From G965215045 sp965215045 (GTDB lineage Bacteria > Pseudomonadota > Gammaproteobacteria > JABABF01), in NCBI GenBank assembly GCA_965215045.1, contig OZ244031.1, positions 1,178,001 to 1,242,000 on the forward strand: a stretch of DNA of 64,000 nucleotides, in the 5' to 3' direction. This document shows, piece after piece, positions 24,001 to 39,000 of this stretch. The first letter of the stretch is position 1. The number at the start of each line of letters is the position of its first letter. Position numbers and translations under genes: made by a program. Under the pieces are notes generated by a model. That model had not been told where the DNA came from. It ran no database searches and saw only the letters and a program-made list of their open reading frames with translations.

Positions 24001-27000
24001 TTCCTTCCTATAACCGCCCAAAATGTCTTCGATCCACTGGGGCTGGTGCTAGGTACCCCGTCTCTTTTCGCCTCCAATCGTGCACCGGGGGTTGACGTAT
24101 CAGGTGCGCTCCCTAGTTTGTATTTTCGTACAGGTAATGAATACCAAACAGGAGGTTTGGGATACGATCTAACCGTTTTCGATGACGATATCCCCGAGCC
24201 GGCCGAGACTTTTACGATCAGTACCCCGGGGGAGATACACTTCGGGACGAGTGCTGATTCCCGGCTGCTGCGCGCGGATTTCCGTCACCAAGTCGAGACC
24301 CGGATAACGATCGCGCGCAACGACTACGCATTGACGGCCCTGGGTTTCACGCACCCGGGCGGTACGCTGTATGCGACGGCACCGGTGCCGGTAACCCTGA
24401 CATTCAATGGCCTGCTGCCGGCCCCGGTGGAGGTGGAATTGCAGGCGGTATCGGCCGCCGACCCGGGCAATCCGGTAACTTTCTCCCGCACGCTGCCGGC
24501 CGCAGACCCCTTCACCCAGCCCGTGGATGCCCGTCAGGCGACGCCCGTGAGCCTGCCCGTGAGCCTGGCCCTGCCGTCGTCTGAGACCTGGACCGTGTCG
24601 GTGGTCTCAGCGCGCTTCACCAGCTTCGAATACGCCGAAGACCAGGTGGACCTGTCCCTGTCCGCCGGCACCGTTGACATCAAGGTCATCAGGTCGCCGT
24701 TTTCCCTGGAGGCGTTGTCGCTGGTCCCGGCGACAGTCGCCGAGGGCGAGCGGACGACCCTGAACCTGCGCATTACCAATCAGCAGGCCGATGCACAGTC
24801 CGTGAGATTGGCACTGTCGGCACTTGGGGAAGGGCCGTTGCTGCACTTGGAGAGCACTGGGGAAGATTTACCGACCGAGACCGCCTTTGTAACCTTGCAA
24901 CCCGACATATCCCTGTCAATGATGTTGCCGCTTCGGGTGCAAGATGACGACTTGCCGAACCCGCGCACCCCGCCGGTACTCATTGTGCAAGTCGTGGCAG
25001 AGGATGATATGGGCAACCGCCTGGGGGGCGGCGAGATACCGCTGTTTGTGGCGCGCGCCGACTACCGGGTTACAAGCCTGGAGCTGCTGGATGGTGTGAA
25101 CCGCACCCCGTTGCCCGAGGGGGCGCAGCTGTCGCTGGGGCAGGAGTTCATCGCTGCCGTGAACTTCAATGGGAGCCTGCCGGTGGCCACGAGCTGGACC
25201 GTGGTGGCCAGCCGTGCAGACGGCCAGACGCTGTCCTGGAACGGGGAGGAGCTTCCCGCCGGCACCCTGCGGGCGGAACTCGCAGCGAGCCTGTCCCGGC
25301 CGGGCACCTGGACCTTGAGCGTGCAGGCGCAATTTCTATCCGGGGTGTACACGGGTGATGCGGTGGACCAGGAATACCTGGATACAACAGCACCGGAGGC
25401 GCAATTTACAGTCGTCGCGCCGCCGATCATCTTGCGGGCGGAATTGGACCGCACGCTGGTGCGGGAGGGCGAGACGGCATTCCTGAACCTGGAGGCCGAA
25501 AACCTGCTGACGAACCTGACCGCAGATTTGGCCCGTATGCTTGAGGACGAAGTGGACCAAGAAGACGTGCACCCCGATGACTGGGATAACCTGCTCGAAA
25601 ACGTCACCTTTAGTGCGGACACTCCGCGCCAACAGCGGCGGATCAGGATTGTCCAGGACGGGCTGGCCGAGCCGCGCGAAACACTGGGCTTCATTATCCA
25701 GAGTGCGAGTCTGGAGGGCGTGGAGTTAGCCGACACCCGTGTCGCCCTGACGATCCCGCGTGAGGATTATGCGCTGTACCTGGGCCCGCCCTCCGGCCTG
25801 CTGCGTGCGGGGGCTGCACTGGAGTTTGAAGTGCGCCTGGGCGATGTTGCACCCGCGGATACTCGAAAGACGGGGCCGTCCACCCTGAGCCTGAGCGTGG
25901 AAATTGACGGCGGTGCCCGCCTGGACGCGGAACTTTCTGTGCTGCAGACAGTGCTCCCGCTGGCTCAGAGTACCATCGGGTTCACCGTCGAGCTGCCGGC
26001 TGCGGGCATGTATACGCTGCGCATCAGCACCGCGCAGTTTGCCATCAGCGAGCCCGGCGATCAGCAACCGGTATTGCCGGAGATGCGCTTTGCAGCGGTC
26101 GACCTGGAGCTGGAGTTGGTGCTGGGACAGGAGACGGCCCTGGTGGAGGGGGCGGACCCTGCGCCCACCCTGGGCATCGTGGCCCGCAACCTGCTGCCGG
26201 GTGAGCAGGTGATGGTGGACCTGAGTGTGCTGCCGAACGAGATGGACCTGGCACTGCTCACCGGTTCCGTAATCCTGTCGACTCCCAGTGGCACGGTGGC
26301 CCGCACCCTCGTCGAATTGCGGGTGGTCGATGATAATCAGCCCGAGCCGCGGGAAACCGTTGTACTGCAGGCATCCGGCACCTCCGACGAGCGTCTTACG
26401 CTCAACCTGCCCCCGGTAACGGCCAGCCTGGAGCTGGCGATCGCACCCAGCGACTACGAATTGCGCTTGCGCCTGGAACCCGATGGCACGGTGGAGAACC
26501 AGACTTTCACGTTGGTGGTGGAGTTGAACGCACCTGCGCCATCGACCGTGGTGAGCCTCTTCGTGCAGGATGAGAAGGTGGGCACCCGGGGCTGTATCTT
26601 CCAGGATGAGACGCCATTCATATTTGCACCGGAACCGGATATGCCGCTGGAGCTGGCGGCAATCCCCATGGGGGAAACCGAATCGCGGGTGAGGGTGCCG
26701 ACCCGGGGCGTGGATGCCGGGGAGTACTGCTTCAGTTTTGATCGTCTTGCCCCGCCGCGCTTTGCGTCCGGGCCGGGCGGGGGTCTCGTGATATTGAATA
26801 CCGAGACTTCCCCGGTGTTTTTGCGTCACGACTACCGGGCGACCCTGGATGCCGGGGACGGGCCGTTCTATGTCGGGGATTACCTGGCACTGGATGCGGC
26901 TGGCAACTATGCGGTTTCCGCCGATGCCGTGATCGCACTGCAGATGTCTTTTGCCGGCGGGGAGCCGTCGCCGGCCCCCGCCATCGTTATCCTGCAGGGC

Positions 27001-30000
27001 GAGTTGTCGGGCGTTTCCCCCGGGGTGCTGCTGACACAGGCGGGCATCCTGAGCTTGCACATCACCGACTACAGTTTCTCCGACCGCCTCGGCGAGCGGG
27101 AGGGTCTGGACGAAGAGGGCATACTGGAGCTGCGGGTCTTGCCACAGCGTCCGCTGGTCGCCGCCATCAGTGGCTGCAATGTCGATTCCCGGGGACAGGC
27201 CTGGGCCCGGGAGGGCGATCGGTGCACGCTGACCGTGAACCCGGCCAACAACCTGGTCCTGGATATCCGGGCCGTGGATGAAGACGGCAACCTGAGCACG
27301 GACGTGTCCCCGGCACTGTGGGCGGGGCAGCTGCTGGGCCGGGAGTTGCCTTTGCAGCTGGACGTGTCCGTGGCCAGCGACAGCGTGACACCCGAAGCGC
27401 GCGAGACGATTTACTTTGAGTTGCGGCTGCAGGGCGACACCAATCTCCTGCCACTGGCTGCGACCCCGAGCCTTGCCATCGCACGCCACGGTTATGAGAT
27501 CACCCGTTGGACCGTCACCCCCATGGAGCTGGCCGAGTTCGGCGAGCTGATGATCGAAGTGGGCTTGAACGGGGCCGTGCCGGCCGGTTCCACGGCGGAT
27601 ATTCTCATCGAAGTCCGGCACGGGGGTTTCTCCTGGCCGGCGGCGTTGGAAATTTCCGCGGGCGATACCATGGGCAGTGTCAGCATTCGCCTGGAACGGC
27701 AGGGAGTACACATCCTGTCGCTGACCGACCTGTCCTTCCTGACCAACCCGCGGCCGGGAGACCAGGCGGCCCTTGCACCGCCGTCCGTCCGGCATCGGGT
27801 GACGGTCGGGCCGCCGGCCGGCAGCCTGCAGACGGCGGGTGAGGCGCCCGCGGTCAGTGCCCTGACAGTGGATGCGACGGAGATACGCGCGGGCCAGCAG
27901 GTTGTTCTAAGGGCGGAACTGAGTGCGGCGGCGCCGGCATCCGTGTACGTGGACCTGGACCTGTTCCGCGCAGAAGACCTGCTGCGGACGCTGCAGCTGC
28001 GGATTGCCGCGGGGGACATGAACGGTTCCCTGGCGGTGTCCCTGGTGCAGGACGGAGAGTACCGGATTGTCTATCGCCGGGCGCGTTTGCCGGATCAAGT
28101 GCTGGTCGGAGAGGGCGCACTGGCGTTCACCGCCGCCACCCGCACCTTCACCGTGAGCGTGCGTCCCCGGGCACAGCTGAGCCTGGAGCTGCAGTGTCCG
28201 GCCGGGGCGGCGGTGCAGGAGTTGGAGCTGTTCGGGATGGGGGAGACGGAATGCGCACTGCAAATTGCGGCCGCTGAGAACCTGTTGCCGCTGCTGCCCG
28301 GCGAGACCCTGCGGGAGATGCGCATCCGCGCCGATGAACAGGTGGGCATGGCACTGCGGATTGTCCCCCCCGGCGATAGAGGTGATTCTTTGCCGACCGG
28401 TGGCGTTGAGTGGTTCCTGCAGGGGCCCCCGTTGTCGGCGTTCCCGGGTACTCCGTTGTCGCTGCAGGCCTTCTTCAGCAATATCCGGGCCGAGGACAGC
28501 ACCGCCTCGAGCACGGAAATCCTGGAATTGCGTGCGGCGGCGACGCTCAGGTCTTCGCATGGGGCTGTGCAGGTGCGGAGCGTGGAACCCCTGGCGTTCC
28601 CGGTCCACCTGGTCGAGTACACGCTGAACCACCTGGCGGTCGTGGAGCGCCCGGCGTTTTTGAACAATACCAATGTGACAGTGGAAGTGGGCCTGGATAA
28701 GGAGGCGCGCTCCGACTTGGAGGTGGGGCTGGAATGGAGACGGTCTGGCGGCGAGTCGGTGCGCACCACGGCGACCATCTACGCCGGGGATTCCAGGGGC
28801 CGGGCGCTGTTTTTTACGTTCGTGGTGGGGGACTACAGCGTCGATGTGATTGCCCTGCGCTTTACAGACGGCATCACCCCGGCACCGCCGGAGACCGTGG
28901 ATGCCGTGGATTTCACCGTGGTTGAGGGAAGCGACCTTATCAGGGTCCCCTTCACTGTTCTATTAGCAGTGCGCACACCGACCGCCACCCAGGGGGTTCT
29001 TGGAGACGAGGTGACTGTACTGTCCGAGGGCCTCGACGATGCCCCGGCCTCGCGCCTGGTTTTTGAAACCAAGATTCAAAATAAAGGCGACCCCACCACC
29101 GAGGAGCAGACCGTGAAGTGGCGTGCCGGGGTAACGGTGGCAGGGGCGGTTATCTTCGATGAGCCGGAAGTGGACCTGGTGCTCCCGGCCGGTTTTACCG
29201 AGGTGGTGCATCATTTTCCTTTCTCGGTGCGGGACGATGATTTGGCAGAAAGCGTCCAGACTGTGCACTTCTATGTCAATATTTCCCTGGACGGGGGCAC
29301 CACGTACCTAACCCCGCCTCAGGACGTCTACACAGTAATCGCACGCAATGATTACCAGTTGCGCTTGATCAAATTGGGGCGGGAGTGCGAGTTCGATGCC
29401 GAACGCCATGTCGAGCGATGCTGGCAGCGGGCGGCATTGGAATTGAATGCGCCGGCCCGGGAGCCATTTGCCTTTGGTCAGGGCCCCGCCGACATCGAGC
29501 CGCCATTGCCGACTACTCCGCAAGTGTTGATTCCGACAGGCGGCAGGCGCTCTGCCTCCTTCCGGGTCTTGCTGACAACCCCGACTGCGGTGCTCAGTTT
29601 CCCGGAGGACGCCCTCTTTTTTGCCGACACAACGGAACAAGACCAGCGGACGGTGCCGGTGGTCGGCGACTTGAGCGGGCTGGCCGTCGAGGAACGCACG
29701 CTGGACATCCTGGCACTGCTTCGGGATCGACCCAGGCTGCTGGAGCCGGGTGTAGAAAGGCGGGTGGGCCTGGGTCTGACGGAGGCGGCCTTCGATCTGG
29801 AGGGGGCGTCCTCTGGCTCCGGCGTGGACGTGCCGGTGGCATTTTCATTGTTCACCGCGGAAAATCAGTTAGTGTCTCTGGCACAGCTGCCGCGGGAGGA
29901 CCTGCCGCTGTCACTGCCCAGCAGCTTGACTCTGAACACGGTGTCCGCACCGGAGCGGAGCGTGGTGCTGCTGCTGGACCCGGACGGGGCCTCGCCCAGG

Positions 30001-33000
30001 TGGGAACTGTTCCTGGGGTCTCGCCCGCCTGGCGCTCCTCCGCAGCGTGGCGTGTTGGAGATCACCATCCCGCGCTACGGCTACCGCTTCGAGTCCCTGG
30101 AGGCGATGGAGTCCGGCTCCGATATAGTGCTGACCGTGCGGCTGAATGCGCCGGCCCCGACAACCCTGCAAGTAACGGTGGTGGCCGACGACGGCCAGGC
30201 CACGCCCCAGGAGTTGATGCTGAGAATCTTCAGGGGGAGCCCCTTCAATCTCGCTGTGTTCAGAGGTCTGACGGCGGGTCGGAACTACGTGTTTTCGGTG
30301 CGCGAGACGACCATTCCCGGTGATGCCATGGACGGCGACCAGACCGTGATCGAGGCGGCACCGGCACTGGCACAGCAGTCCCTGGGTTCTATGTCGGACC
30401 CCGCACCGGAGTTCCAGCTGCAGGCGAGCCTGGACCGGGAGCTGCTGGTCGAAGGCGAGAGCGCGCGCTTGAACCTGGAGGCCACCGGCCTGGATATGGG
30501 CTCGCTGCTCCTGTTCCTGTCCCCCACCCCGGACCGGGTGGTGTCGCTCAGTCTCGAGGACGGGCAGGCCGCCGAGCGTGTCGTCCTGTCGTCCCAGGCA
30601 CCGACTGCGACCGTGATCGTGCGGGCACTGGACGATGAGCTGCCAGAGGCCCGGACGCTCCTGCATATCGGGATTGCGGCGACGGGTGCCATGGTGAGCG
30701 GCAGTACCCGGGTGCGCGTGCAGGTTGCGCGCAACGACTGGCTGGTGCAGAGCATCACCGCACCGGACCGGGTGCTGCCGGACCGGGAGTTCGAGACCAG
30801 CATGCAGCTGAACGGGATGGCACCGGCCCCGGTCGATGTGAGGGTGCAGGCGCGGGACCGGGAGACCGGCTCCGTGATAGGGGTGGGCACCATGGTGTTG
30901 AGCCAGGGCGATACGGCCGCCGTGATGCTGAGCTTGCCGGACCTGCCGGAGCTGCCGGGAGGCGGTCGTTTCGTGCTCGTGCCCGATGCGGAATTTACCG
31001 AGTACCGGGAGCGGGACCAGAGGATCCTGCCCCTGAAGGGGGACAGCAGCGACTGGCCCCGGGTGGAAGTCGTGCCGATCGTGCTGAGTCTGTCGCCGTC
31101 GACCGCCACCCTGCGGGAAGGGGAGAGTATGGACTGGACGCTGGCGGCCCTGTCCGGCCTGGATTTGCTGGAAGGTGCCTCCTTGAATATTCTCCTGCAG
31201 GAGCAGAAGGAGGACCCGGCCGCCCCCGATCAATTGCTGATGACACCCGCGACCGTCTCCTTGAGCGAGAGTGCACCGGCCGCAACGGTGCAGGTGCAGG
31301 CACTGGACGATGGCCGGGCGGAAGTGCGTCAGTCGCTGCAGTTCACGGCGGTGGACTCCGCCAGCCAGCCGGTGGCACGGTCGGCGGCGGCACACCTGAC
31401 GATACCGCGCAACGGTTACCGGGTGCAGAGTTTCACCGTGGAGCCCGCGGAACCGGACATCAGCCTGGGCGAGATGGTGAGGGTCCAGGTGATGCTCAAT
31501 GCGCCTCCGCGGTCCGAAGTGCTGCTGGAGTTCGAGGTCGAGCCGCCGGGTCTCAGCCTGCCCGCCGCCCTGAAGCGGATACCTCCGCCCGAGACCCCGG
31601 GTGCGTCCGGGCCGCAGGGTGTTGATGTACTGTTCAGTCCGCAGGCGGAGGCCGGCACCTATATCATCACCTTGAGCACTGTGACTTTCGTCACCAGTGA
31701 AATAGATGACCAGCGGCTGATCCCGGGTGCCCCGATCAGCCGCACCCTGACCGTTACTTTCCAGCCCTTCGCCCTGGCGACGAGTATCGAGCCGGCGGCC
31801 GGACGCGAGGGCGAGCTGCTGGACCTGGAGCTGGTGTTGCCGGGGGATATGAACCTGCCGGCCGACCTGGTGTTCGATGTGGCCGTGAGCGCCCCGGCCC
31901 ATGCGAGCGAATTGTTGTTTTACCTGTCCGGCGACACTGCGGCAGCGGCGACCCGAACCCTGAACCTGGGCCTGGGTGCCGATGCCCGGACCGCTACCGT
32001 GCGCGTGTTGCTGGTCGATGACGCCCTGCCCGAGGCGCGGGAGGCGGTGCAAATCCGGGTGGACGGCGAGTTGATCATCTCCACCGAAGTGCGCGCGGTG
32101 ATCGCACGCGATGATTACCTGCTGCAGGCCCTGCGGGTGGTGGGCACGGCCGCAGATTGTGTGGCATCTCCGACGCCCGGCGTGAGCAGCCTGGTGGAGG
32201 GCGAGAGATTCCACGTGTGCGTGGTGTTCAACGCCCCGCTGCCGGCACCGGCCCGGGTAATAGTGCAGGTGCCGCTGCCCGAGGCCCCGGGCGTGGGCCG
32301 GAATGCGTCCATGCCGCACGAGTTGCTGGTCCCGCCGGGTTCCACCACCGGGCTGAGCGTCGGGATGGTCGCCCAGTCCAACCTGGAAAGACCTGCCGAT
32401 TACGTGCTGGAAGTGACTTCGGCGGTGTTCACGGTGTCCGCCGCCGATGGACTGGACCAGCGGGACATCGGTTTTGCGCCCCTGGATGTGGTGGCGGCAC
32501 TCAACGTGGAGCGGCCGCTGATGCGGGCACTGCTGCAGGGGTACCGGGCAGGCCCGCTGCGGGATGCCGGGGGGGCGCGCTCGCATGACTTGCGCGTGGC
32601 CGTGGCCGAAGGTGCGTTCACGGAACTGCTCCTGTTCTTAAACAGCCATCTGTTGGTGCGGGCCTTCGGTTTCAGTACTGACGAATTGCTCGAATGGAGG
32701 GCCTCTATGCGATGGTCGCCCCGGGAGCAGTTGTCAGGCCCCGGTTTCTTTTCGGGTATCGGGGGGCGGTACTGGGGACTTGTGGAAACGGGCATCAACC
32801 CGCGGGTTGTCGATGACGCCCTGCCGGAGAACACCCTGGAGGTGCGGCTGGTCTCTACCTATACCGTGAGTTTTGCCGACGAGCCGGATGTCCTTGCCCG
32901 GGCGCGGGCCCTGTGCCAGCGCTATGCCGGCAGCGGTTGCCGCATGGACGGCACCCGCCTCATCATGGACAAAACGGTGTACGTGGTGGTGCTGCGCAAC

Positions 33001-36000
33001 GATTACGAGGTGCAGGGCTGGAGCCTGGCGGCGCGCGGCATTACCCGGCAGCGGGGTCTGGGCACGGCGGCTCCCGCACCGCTGGCGGTGCGCAAGGGTT
33101 CCGTCGTCGATTTGCAGGTGGATTTGAATGCCCCGGTGCCGCCGGTGCCGGACGTCCCGCCGCTGGGGGTGGAAGTCCGGGAGGCCGTGCCGCCGATGCC
33201 CCTGCTGGCGCGGACGGCGGCCAATACACTGACCGTGGTGGTCGAGCTGACACTCATGGGCGAGTCGACGCCGACGCGGGTTCTGCGGCTGCCGATTGCC
33301 CAGGCCGTGGACTCGGGCAGCCTGCAGCTGTCCGAGCTGGATACCGAGACCCTGGAATTCGGTCTCTACCGGGTATCGATTTCCACGCGCACTTCGGACT
33401 TTGCAGACGGGGTCGGGGAGCTGAGCCGGGTGCCGGGCAGCCTGCCGTTGAGCATCAGCGACCGGCCGCAGTTGAGCCTGTCGCCGCCCGAGTTGCCGGT
33501 GGAGGAAGGGGTGTCGGGGAGGCTGGAATTGAGTGCCGACCTGCAGCCGGGCGAGGTGCTGTCGGCAGTCCTGGTCGTGGAGCCGGCGGGGGTTGGAGAG
33601 CTGTCGCTCACGCCGTCTGAAGGGACGCTGCAGTTGCCGAACACGCCGACCCTGGACGTGCAGGTGCGGGCGTTGTCGGACGGGATACCGGAGCCCCGGG
33701 AGCGTTTTGCGCTCACGGCGAGTGCGATGGGGGCGCGCACGGCGACCGCGCACGTGGTGATACCGCGTCACGGCTACCGGGTGCAGTCAGTAGACCTGGA
33801 CAGGAGGATGGCGGACGTGAACGCGATGGTAACGGTAACGGTGCAGTTGAATGCGCCGGTGCCGGCCCCGGTGGCATTTGATTTACGGTTGGAACACGCA
33901 AGCGATGCGCTGGCGACCCGGGTGTTCAGTGCCCTGGTGCTGGCCCCCGGGGAGCAGAGCCTGGCACACGAGTTGCGCCTGGGCGTGGGCGGGGTCTACG
34001 AGGTATCGATCACGACGCCCGAGTTTACCGCCGGGGAGCCGGGTGACCAGCTGCAGCTGGAAGAGCAGGGTGCCGGCTCGCTGACCATAAGCCCGCCGGC
34101 GATCATCGTGCGGGTCACACAGGCAGAGGCACTGCGGCAGGAGGGGGAGCAGTTGGAGTTGCAGCTGGCATTGGAGAACCTGGCGTATTACCCGCAGGGG
34201 TCTCAGCAGTTGCGGTTGTTCTTTGAGCCGCAGGCACCGCATACGGGGGATGTGGGGAGTGCGGAGCTGGTGTTGAGCCGTACGACACCGGGCGGCATGG
34301 TATTCCTGGACATTGTCGACGATGGGGTGCCCGAGGGTCGGGAGACGGTATCGCTGGGCTTTCGGGGTGTGAGCGGTTTCACCGCGGGGGATTTCGAGTT
34401 TGCCCCGCTTGCGTCCCAGGTAGTCATTCCGCGGCACGGCTATGCCCCGCAGTCGCTGTCGGTGGCCCCGACAGAGGTGCATACCGGGGACCTGGTGGAG
34501 TTGCGCCTGGTGTTGAATGCGGAGGTTCCGTCCCCGGAGGGGGTTACGGCGGTGGTAACGGTGGAGGGTCCGGCAGGGAGCAACGTGTCGGTGGGCGTGG
34601 TGGTGGGCGAGTCGAGCGGCAGCGTGATGTTCCGGGCACCGGCCAGGGGCGGCACGTACCGGGTGTCTCTTACGGAGTTGCGTTTCGATGACGGGGAGCC
34701 GGGCGACCAGCAGGTTCTGCCGGTGGCGGCGGTGCCGGTGCTGCAGCTGGTGGTGCGGGACCAGGTGCAGTTGCGCCTGGAGTTTCAAGATGGCATGGAG
34801 GTGGTCGAGGGGGCCAGCTTGCGCTTGCGCGTGAGTGCGGAACATCTGCTGACGGATGAGATTGTGCCCGTGAGCCTGGCGGCGGATATGAGCCAGTTGC
34901 GCTTGTCGACCACCAGTTTGTCATTGGCTCGGGGTGCGCATGCGGATGTGGTCGTGGAGGCCCTGGACGATGCCGTGGCGGAGCCGCGGCGTTCTTTCAC
35001 GGTTACGGGGAGTGCCCCGGGTGCGCGGGGGGATACGGAGAACCTGGAGATTGCCCGGGCAGACTACCGCCTGGAGTTGTCGGCGATGCCGCGCGTGGTG
35101 CCGGTGGGCGATCCGGTAACGGTGAATGCGCGGTTGAATGCGTCGGCCCCGGCGGACCTGGCAATGCAGTTGGGGGTGCTGGATAGCGGTGGCGTGCTGC
35201 TCACGACGCAGAATTTGAGCATTGCCCGCGGCAACTCGCAGGTTTCCTGGGCCGTGGACACGGGCACCCTGTCGGGGACTTACCGGGCGGTGCTCATAGA
35301 GAGCGAGACGCGGTTTAGCACCGCTCCGGGGAGGGACCAGGAGTTCCTGCCGCCGGCCGCACCGGCGGAGTTTGCGGTGTTGAGCCTGGAGTTCGAGGCG
35401 GAGTATGCGGACGGGCGCCGGCAGCGGTTGCAGGTGGGCGACGTTTTGCGTCTGGAGGAGGGCGAGGAGGTTGCGATCACGGCACTGGTGGTGGAGGGTT
35501 TGAAGGAGGCCTCGGTATTGAGCGTGATGCCGACGGTGGTAACGGCGCCCCCGGGGGTGGGTGCCGCCGACCTGGTGCGCGTGGAGTTGCCGCAGGGTAC
35601 GCAGTTGGCGGTGGGTTCGACGCGGGTTCGTTTCGTGGTGCAGGCGGTGGATGACAACGAGCCGGAGGACCAGGCGGAGGTGGACCTGGAGGTGAGCATT
35701 CGCGGTCCGGTGGCGGCCTTGCTGGGTCGTCTGCCGGTACAGGTGTTGCGCAATGACTGGCAGGTGAGCCTGGAGCCGTTGGCGGAGACCCGCTACGATG
35801 CCGGCGACACGGTGTCGCTGTTTGCGCGTTTGAACGGGGCGGCGCCGGCGGAGTTGCGCCTGGTGCTCCAGGCACTTGCCGCAGACGGTGCGCGCCACAG
35901 CACCGAGACGACCCTGGGGCGGGGGTCGAGCCGGCAGGAACTGGGCTTTTACGATCTGCCGCCGGGCGAGTACCGGGCGCAGCTGACGGTTGCGGACTTC

Positions 36001-39000
36001 ACGGATGCGAACGGCGGGGGTGCGGAATTCGTGCCCAGTACGCGGCGGTTCACCGTCTACGTGCTGCCGACCTTCGAGGTTTCGCCCGTGGCGCCCGACC
36101 TGCGGGAAACCACCGGCACGGCGGGTCGGGTGGAGTTCATTGTGCGGGTGATCAATCCGCGCGCGCCTTCCCTGTCCTTCGATCTGATCGAGGTCCGCGG
36201 GGGCGCACGTGTCAGGGAGACGGCAGACGGTCAGGATATCTCCTTGATTCGCCGTATCAACGTGGGGAGGGTGAGTGCTGTGCCGCCGATCCGGGAGGTG
36301 CGGTACACCGTGGTCACCCAGGATCCGGATCGCAGCCTGGACAACCTGAGCGAGGCGGTTCCGGATCGGCCCGAGGACACGGAGAACTTCCTGATGCGCC
36401 TGGTGACGCCGGCGGTGCACCGGGACGTGGTGGAGGAGTTTCCGCTGCGCGTTTTGCGCAATGACTGGGCCTTGGAGGGTCTGGAGGTGAGTCCGCAGGC
36501 GTTGGATGAGAGGCAGCCGGTGGCGTTCACGGTGCGTTTGAACGGCATGGCACCGGCACCGGTGCGGCTTACGGTATCCCTGTCCGGGGGCGGGGTGCCG
36601 GCGCGGGAAGTGGAGCTGCAGATTGCTTCGGGGGCGAGCGAGGCGACGGGGCCGATGCCCGGGCTGTCCGACCTGGCACCGGGGCTGTACACGGTGCGCC
36701 TGACGGCGGCGGTGTTTACCGATGACCCGGACTCCAGCGAGGGCGATCCGATCCTGCTGCGGGCCCCCGAGCGGGAGTTGCGGGTGTATCCGCTGCCGCA
36801 GTTGGAGGCCTCGCTGTCTGCGGGGGTGGTGGCCGAGGGCGGGCAGAGCATCCTGTCGCTGCGCGTACCGAACCTGGATCAGACGGGCTATGCTTCGGGC
36901 TTGGATTTGCAGCTGCGGCTGCTGGATGCCGCGCGCTGTGCCCAGGTGCAGGTGGAGGGGGCGGCGGTCGGTGCCTGTGAGCGGACGCTCAGGATCTCCG
37001 ACACGCAGGTACAGACCGTGTGGCTGGAGGCGGTGGACGATGAGCAGCCGGAAGAGCGGCAGACCCTGGGTCTGCGGGTGGAGACGATGGGGGTCACGAC
37101 GGAACAGGTCCGGGAGTTGGAGTTTGCGATCGCGCGCAGTGACTATGGTGTGAGCCTGGACCTGGTGGGTGCCCCGGTGATAAATGTCGCCAATCCCCTG
37201 GCTCGTGCCGAGTTGCGCTTGCGCATGGACCGTGGGGTAACGGCACCGGCCACGCTGCTTCTGAGCCTGCGTGTCGAGGGTCGGGGTCTGCCCGACAGGG
37301 GCGTATCCACCCCGACCTCTTTCCAGCAGTCGCTGACCTTGGGCCGGGGTGAGCGGGAGACGACTTCCACCCTGCGTCTGCCGGAGCCGGGGATTTACGA
37401 CCTGTGGCTGGGTGCGGCGGACTTTGCCGATCACCGGGCACCCGATGACGAAGTGCGGCGCACGCCGCAGCCGGGTATCTCCACGCCGGTTTCCGTGGTG
37501 GGCGTGCGTTTTGTCGTCTATGCCTGCGGGGACTATGACCCGGCGCAGCGGCTGTGCGCCAACCGTCAGGCGGCCATCGATACCCCGGGGCAGGTCGACA
37601 CCGTGGTGGCACCGGAGGATAGCTTTGCCGACATCGGCCTCCTGTTTGAGGGTACCGACAGTTTCCGTAATCATTTCTTTGACAACATTCCGGAGGCTCA
37701 CCGGCTGGACATAGGCAGGGAGGTCTTCAATCCCTCGCTCATACCCGACGGACGCCACCAGGTGGAGGTGTGCGGCACCTGTGAGGATGCCCCGCACCAA
37801 ACCAGCGATACGGCACCGGAGCCGACCGAGCTTTTGGAGCTGAGCCTGGGTACCCGTTTTGTTTTGAACCGGCGGTTCCTGCCGCAGTTGCAGGACCCGG
37901 ATACCCTCTTTATCGTGCGGGATGCGGTCACCGTTGCCATTCCGTACAACGACTATGAGCTGAGCGAGTTTTCGGCTTCCGCCCGCAGCGTGCAGTTCGG
38001 TGCCGAGCTGGAGTGGACGGCGGGTCTGAATTCGACGGCACAGCGCAGTGTGCGGGTGCAGCTGCAGTTCCAGGCCCCGGGGATGGACCCGCAGTCCGGG
38101 CCCTCCTGGGTGATTCCGGCCGGGCAGAGAATAGCCAGCGTGATGGCCCCGGTCCTGGTGGCCTCGGGCACCACCTATGCGGTAACGGTGTCGATGGCCG
38201 AGTACGGGGATCAGTACCGGGATGAGGCGGACCGGGAGCGGGACCGGCTGATCATGCGGCCGACGGCCGTGCCGATCCGGGGAGTGTCGACCTTGAGCCT
38301 GTTCGTGGAGGTGCCGCCGGATGCCAGCCTGGTGCTCACTCCCGGGGAGCAGGTGACACCGGAGGGACAGACGGCGAGTCTGGACTTGCAGTTGATCGGC
38401 GGCGGTCCGTTCACGCGCATCGATGCAGAGTTGCTGCTGGAACCGGCTGATGCGGGCGATCTGGAGCTGGTGGGCGACAGCACGGTGCGCCTGACCCAGA
38501 CGCTGGCCGGCCGGCGGGGGAGCCTCCGGGTGCGTGCACTGGCGAACGATGAGGCGGTGGAGCCGCGGGAGACTTTCACGCTGCGGGTTGCGTACACGGT
38601 GTCTACGCAGCGGCCGGGTCAGCCGTTGCTGGAGTTGCGCTCTTCTTCGGCGACCGTGCGATTGAGCATTCCGCGGCACGGCTACCGGCTGACCGGCCTG
38701 GATGTCGACCGGGACATTGTGCGCACCGGTGCGGACTTCCGTCTGACGGCTGCGATCAATGCGCCGGCACCGGTGGCGATGCTGCTGACGGTGGTGGCGA
38801 TGCCGGCATCCGGGCTGTCGCAGAGCCTGGAGTGGAGGATTCCCGCGGGCGATCAGTCGGCGGCGGCAGACTTCCGGCTGCCGGATGCGGGGGAGTACAC
38901 GCTGTCCGTGAGCCGGGGCTTGTTTGATACTTCGGCCCCCGGGGACCAGGAGGAGTTGGCGGGCACGGAGACGGTAACGGTCGGCCTGGAGTTGCGGGGG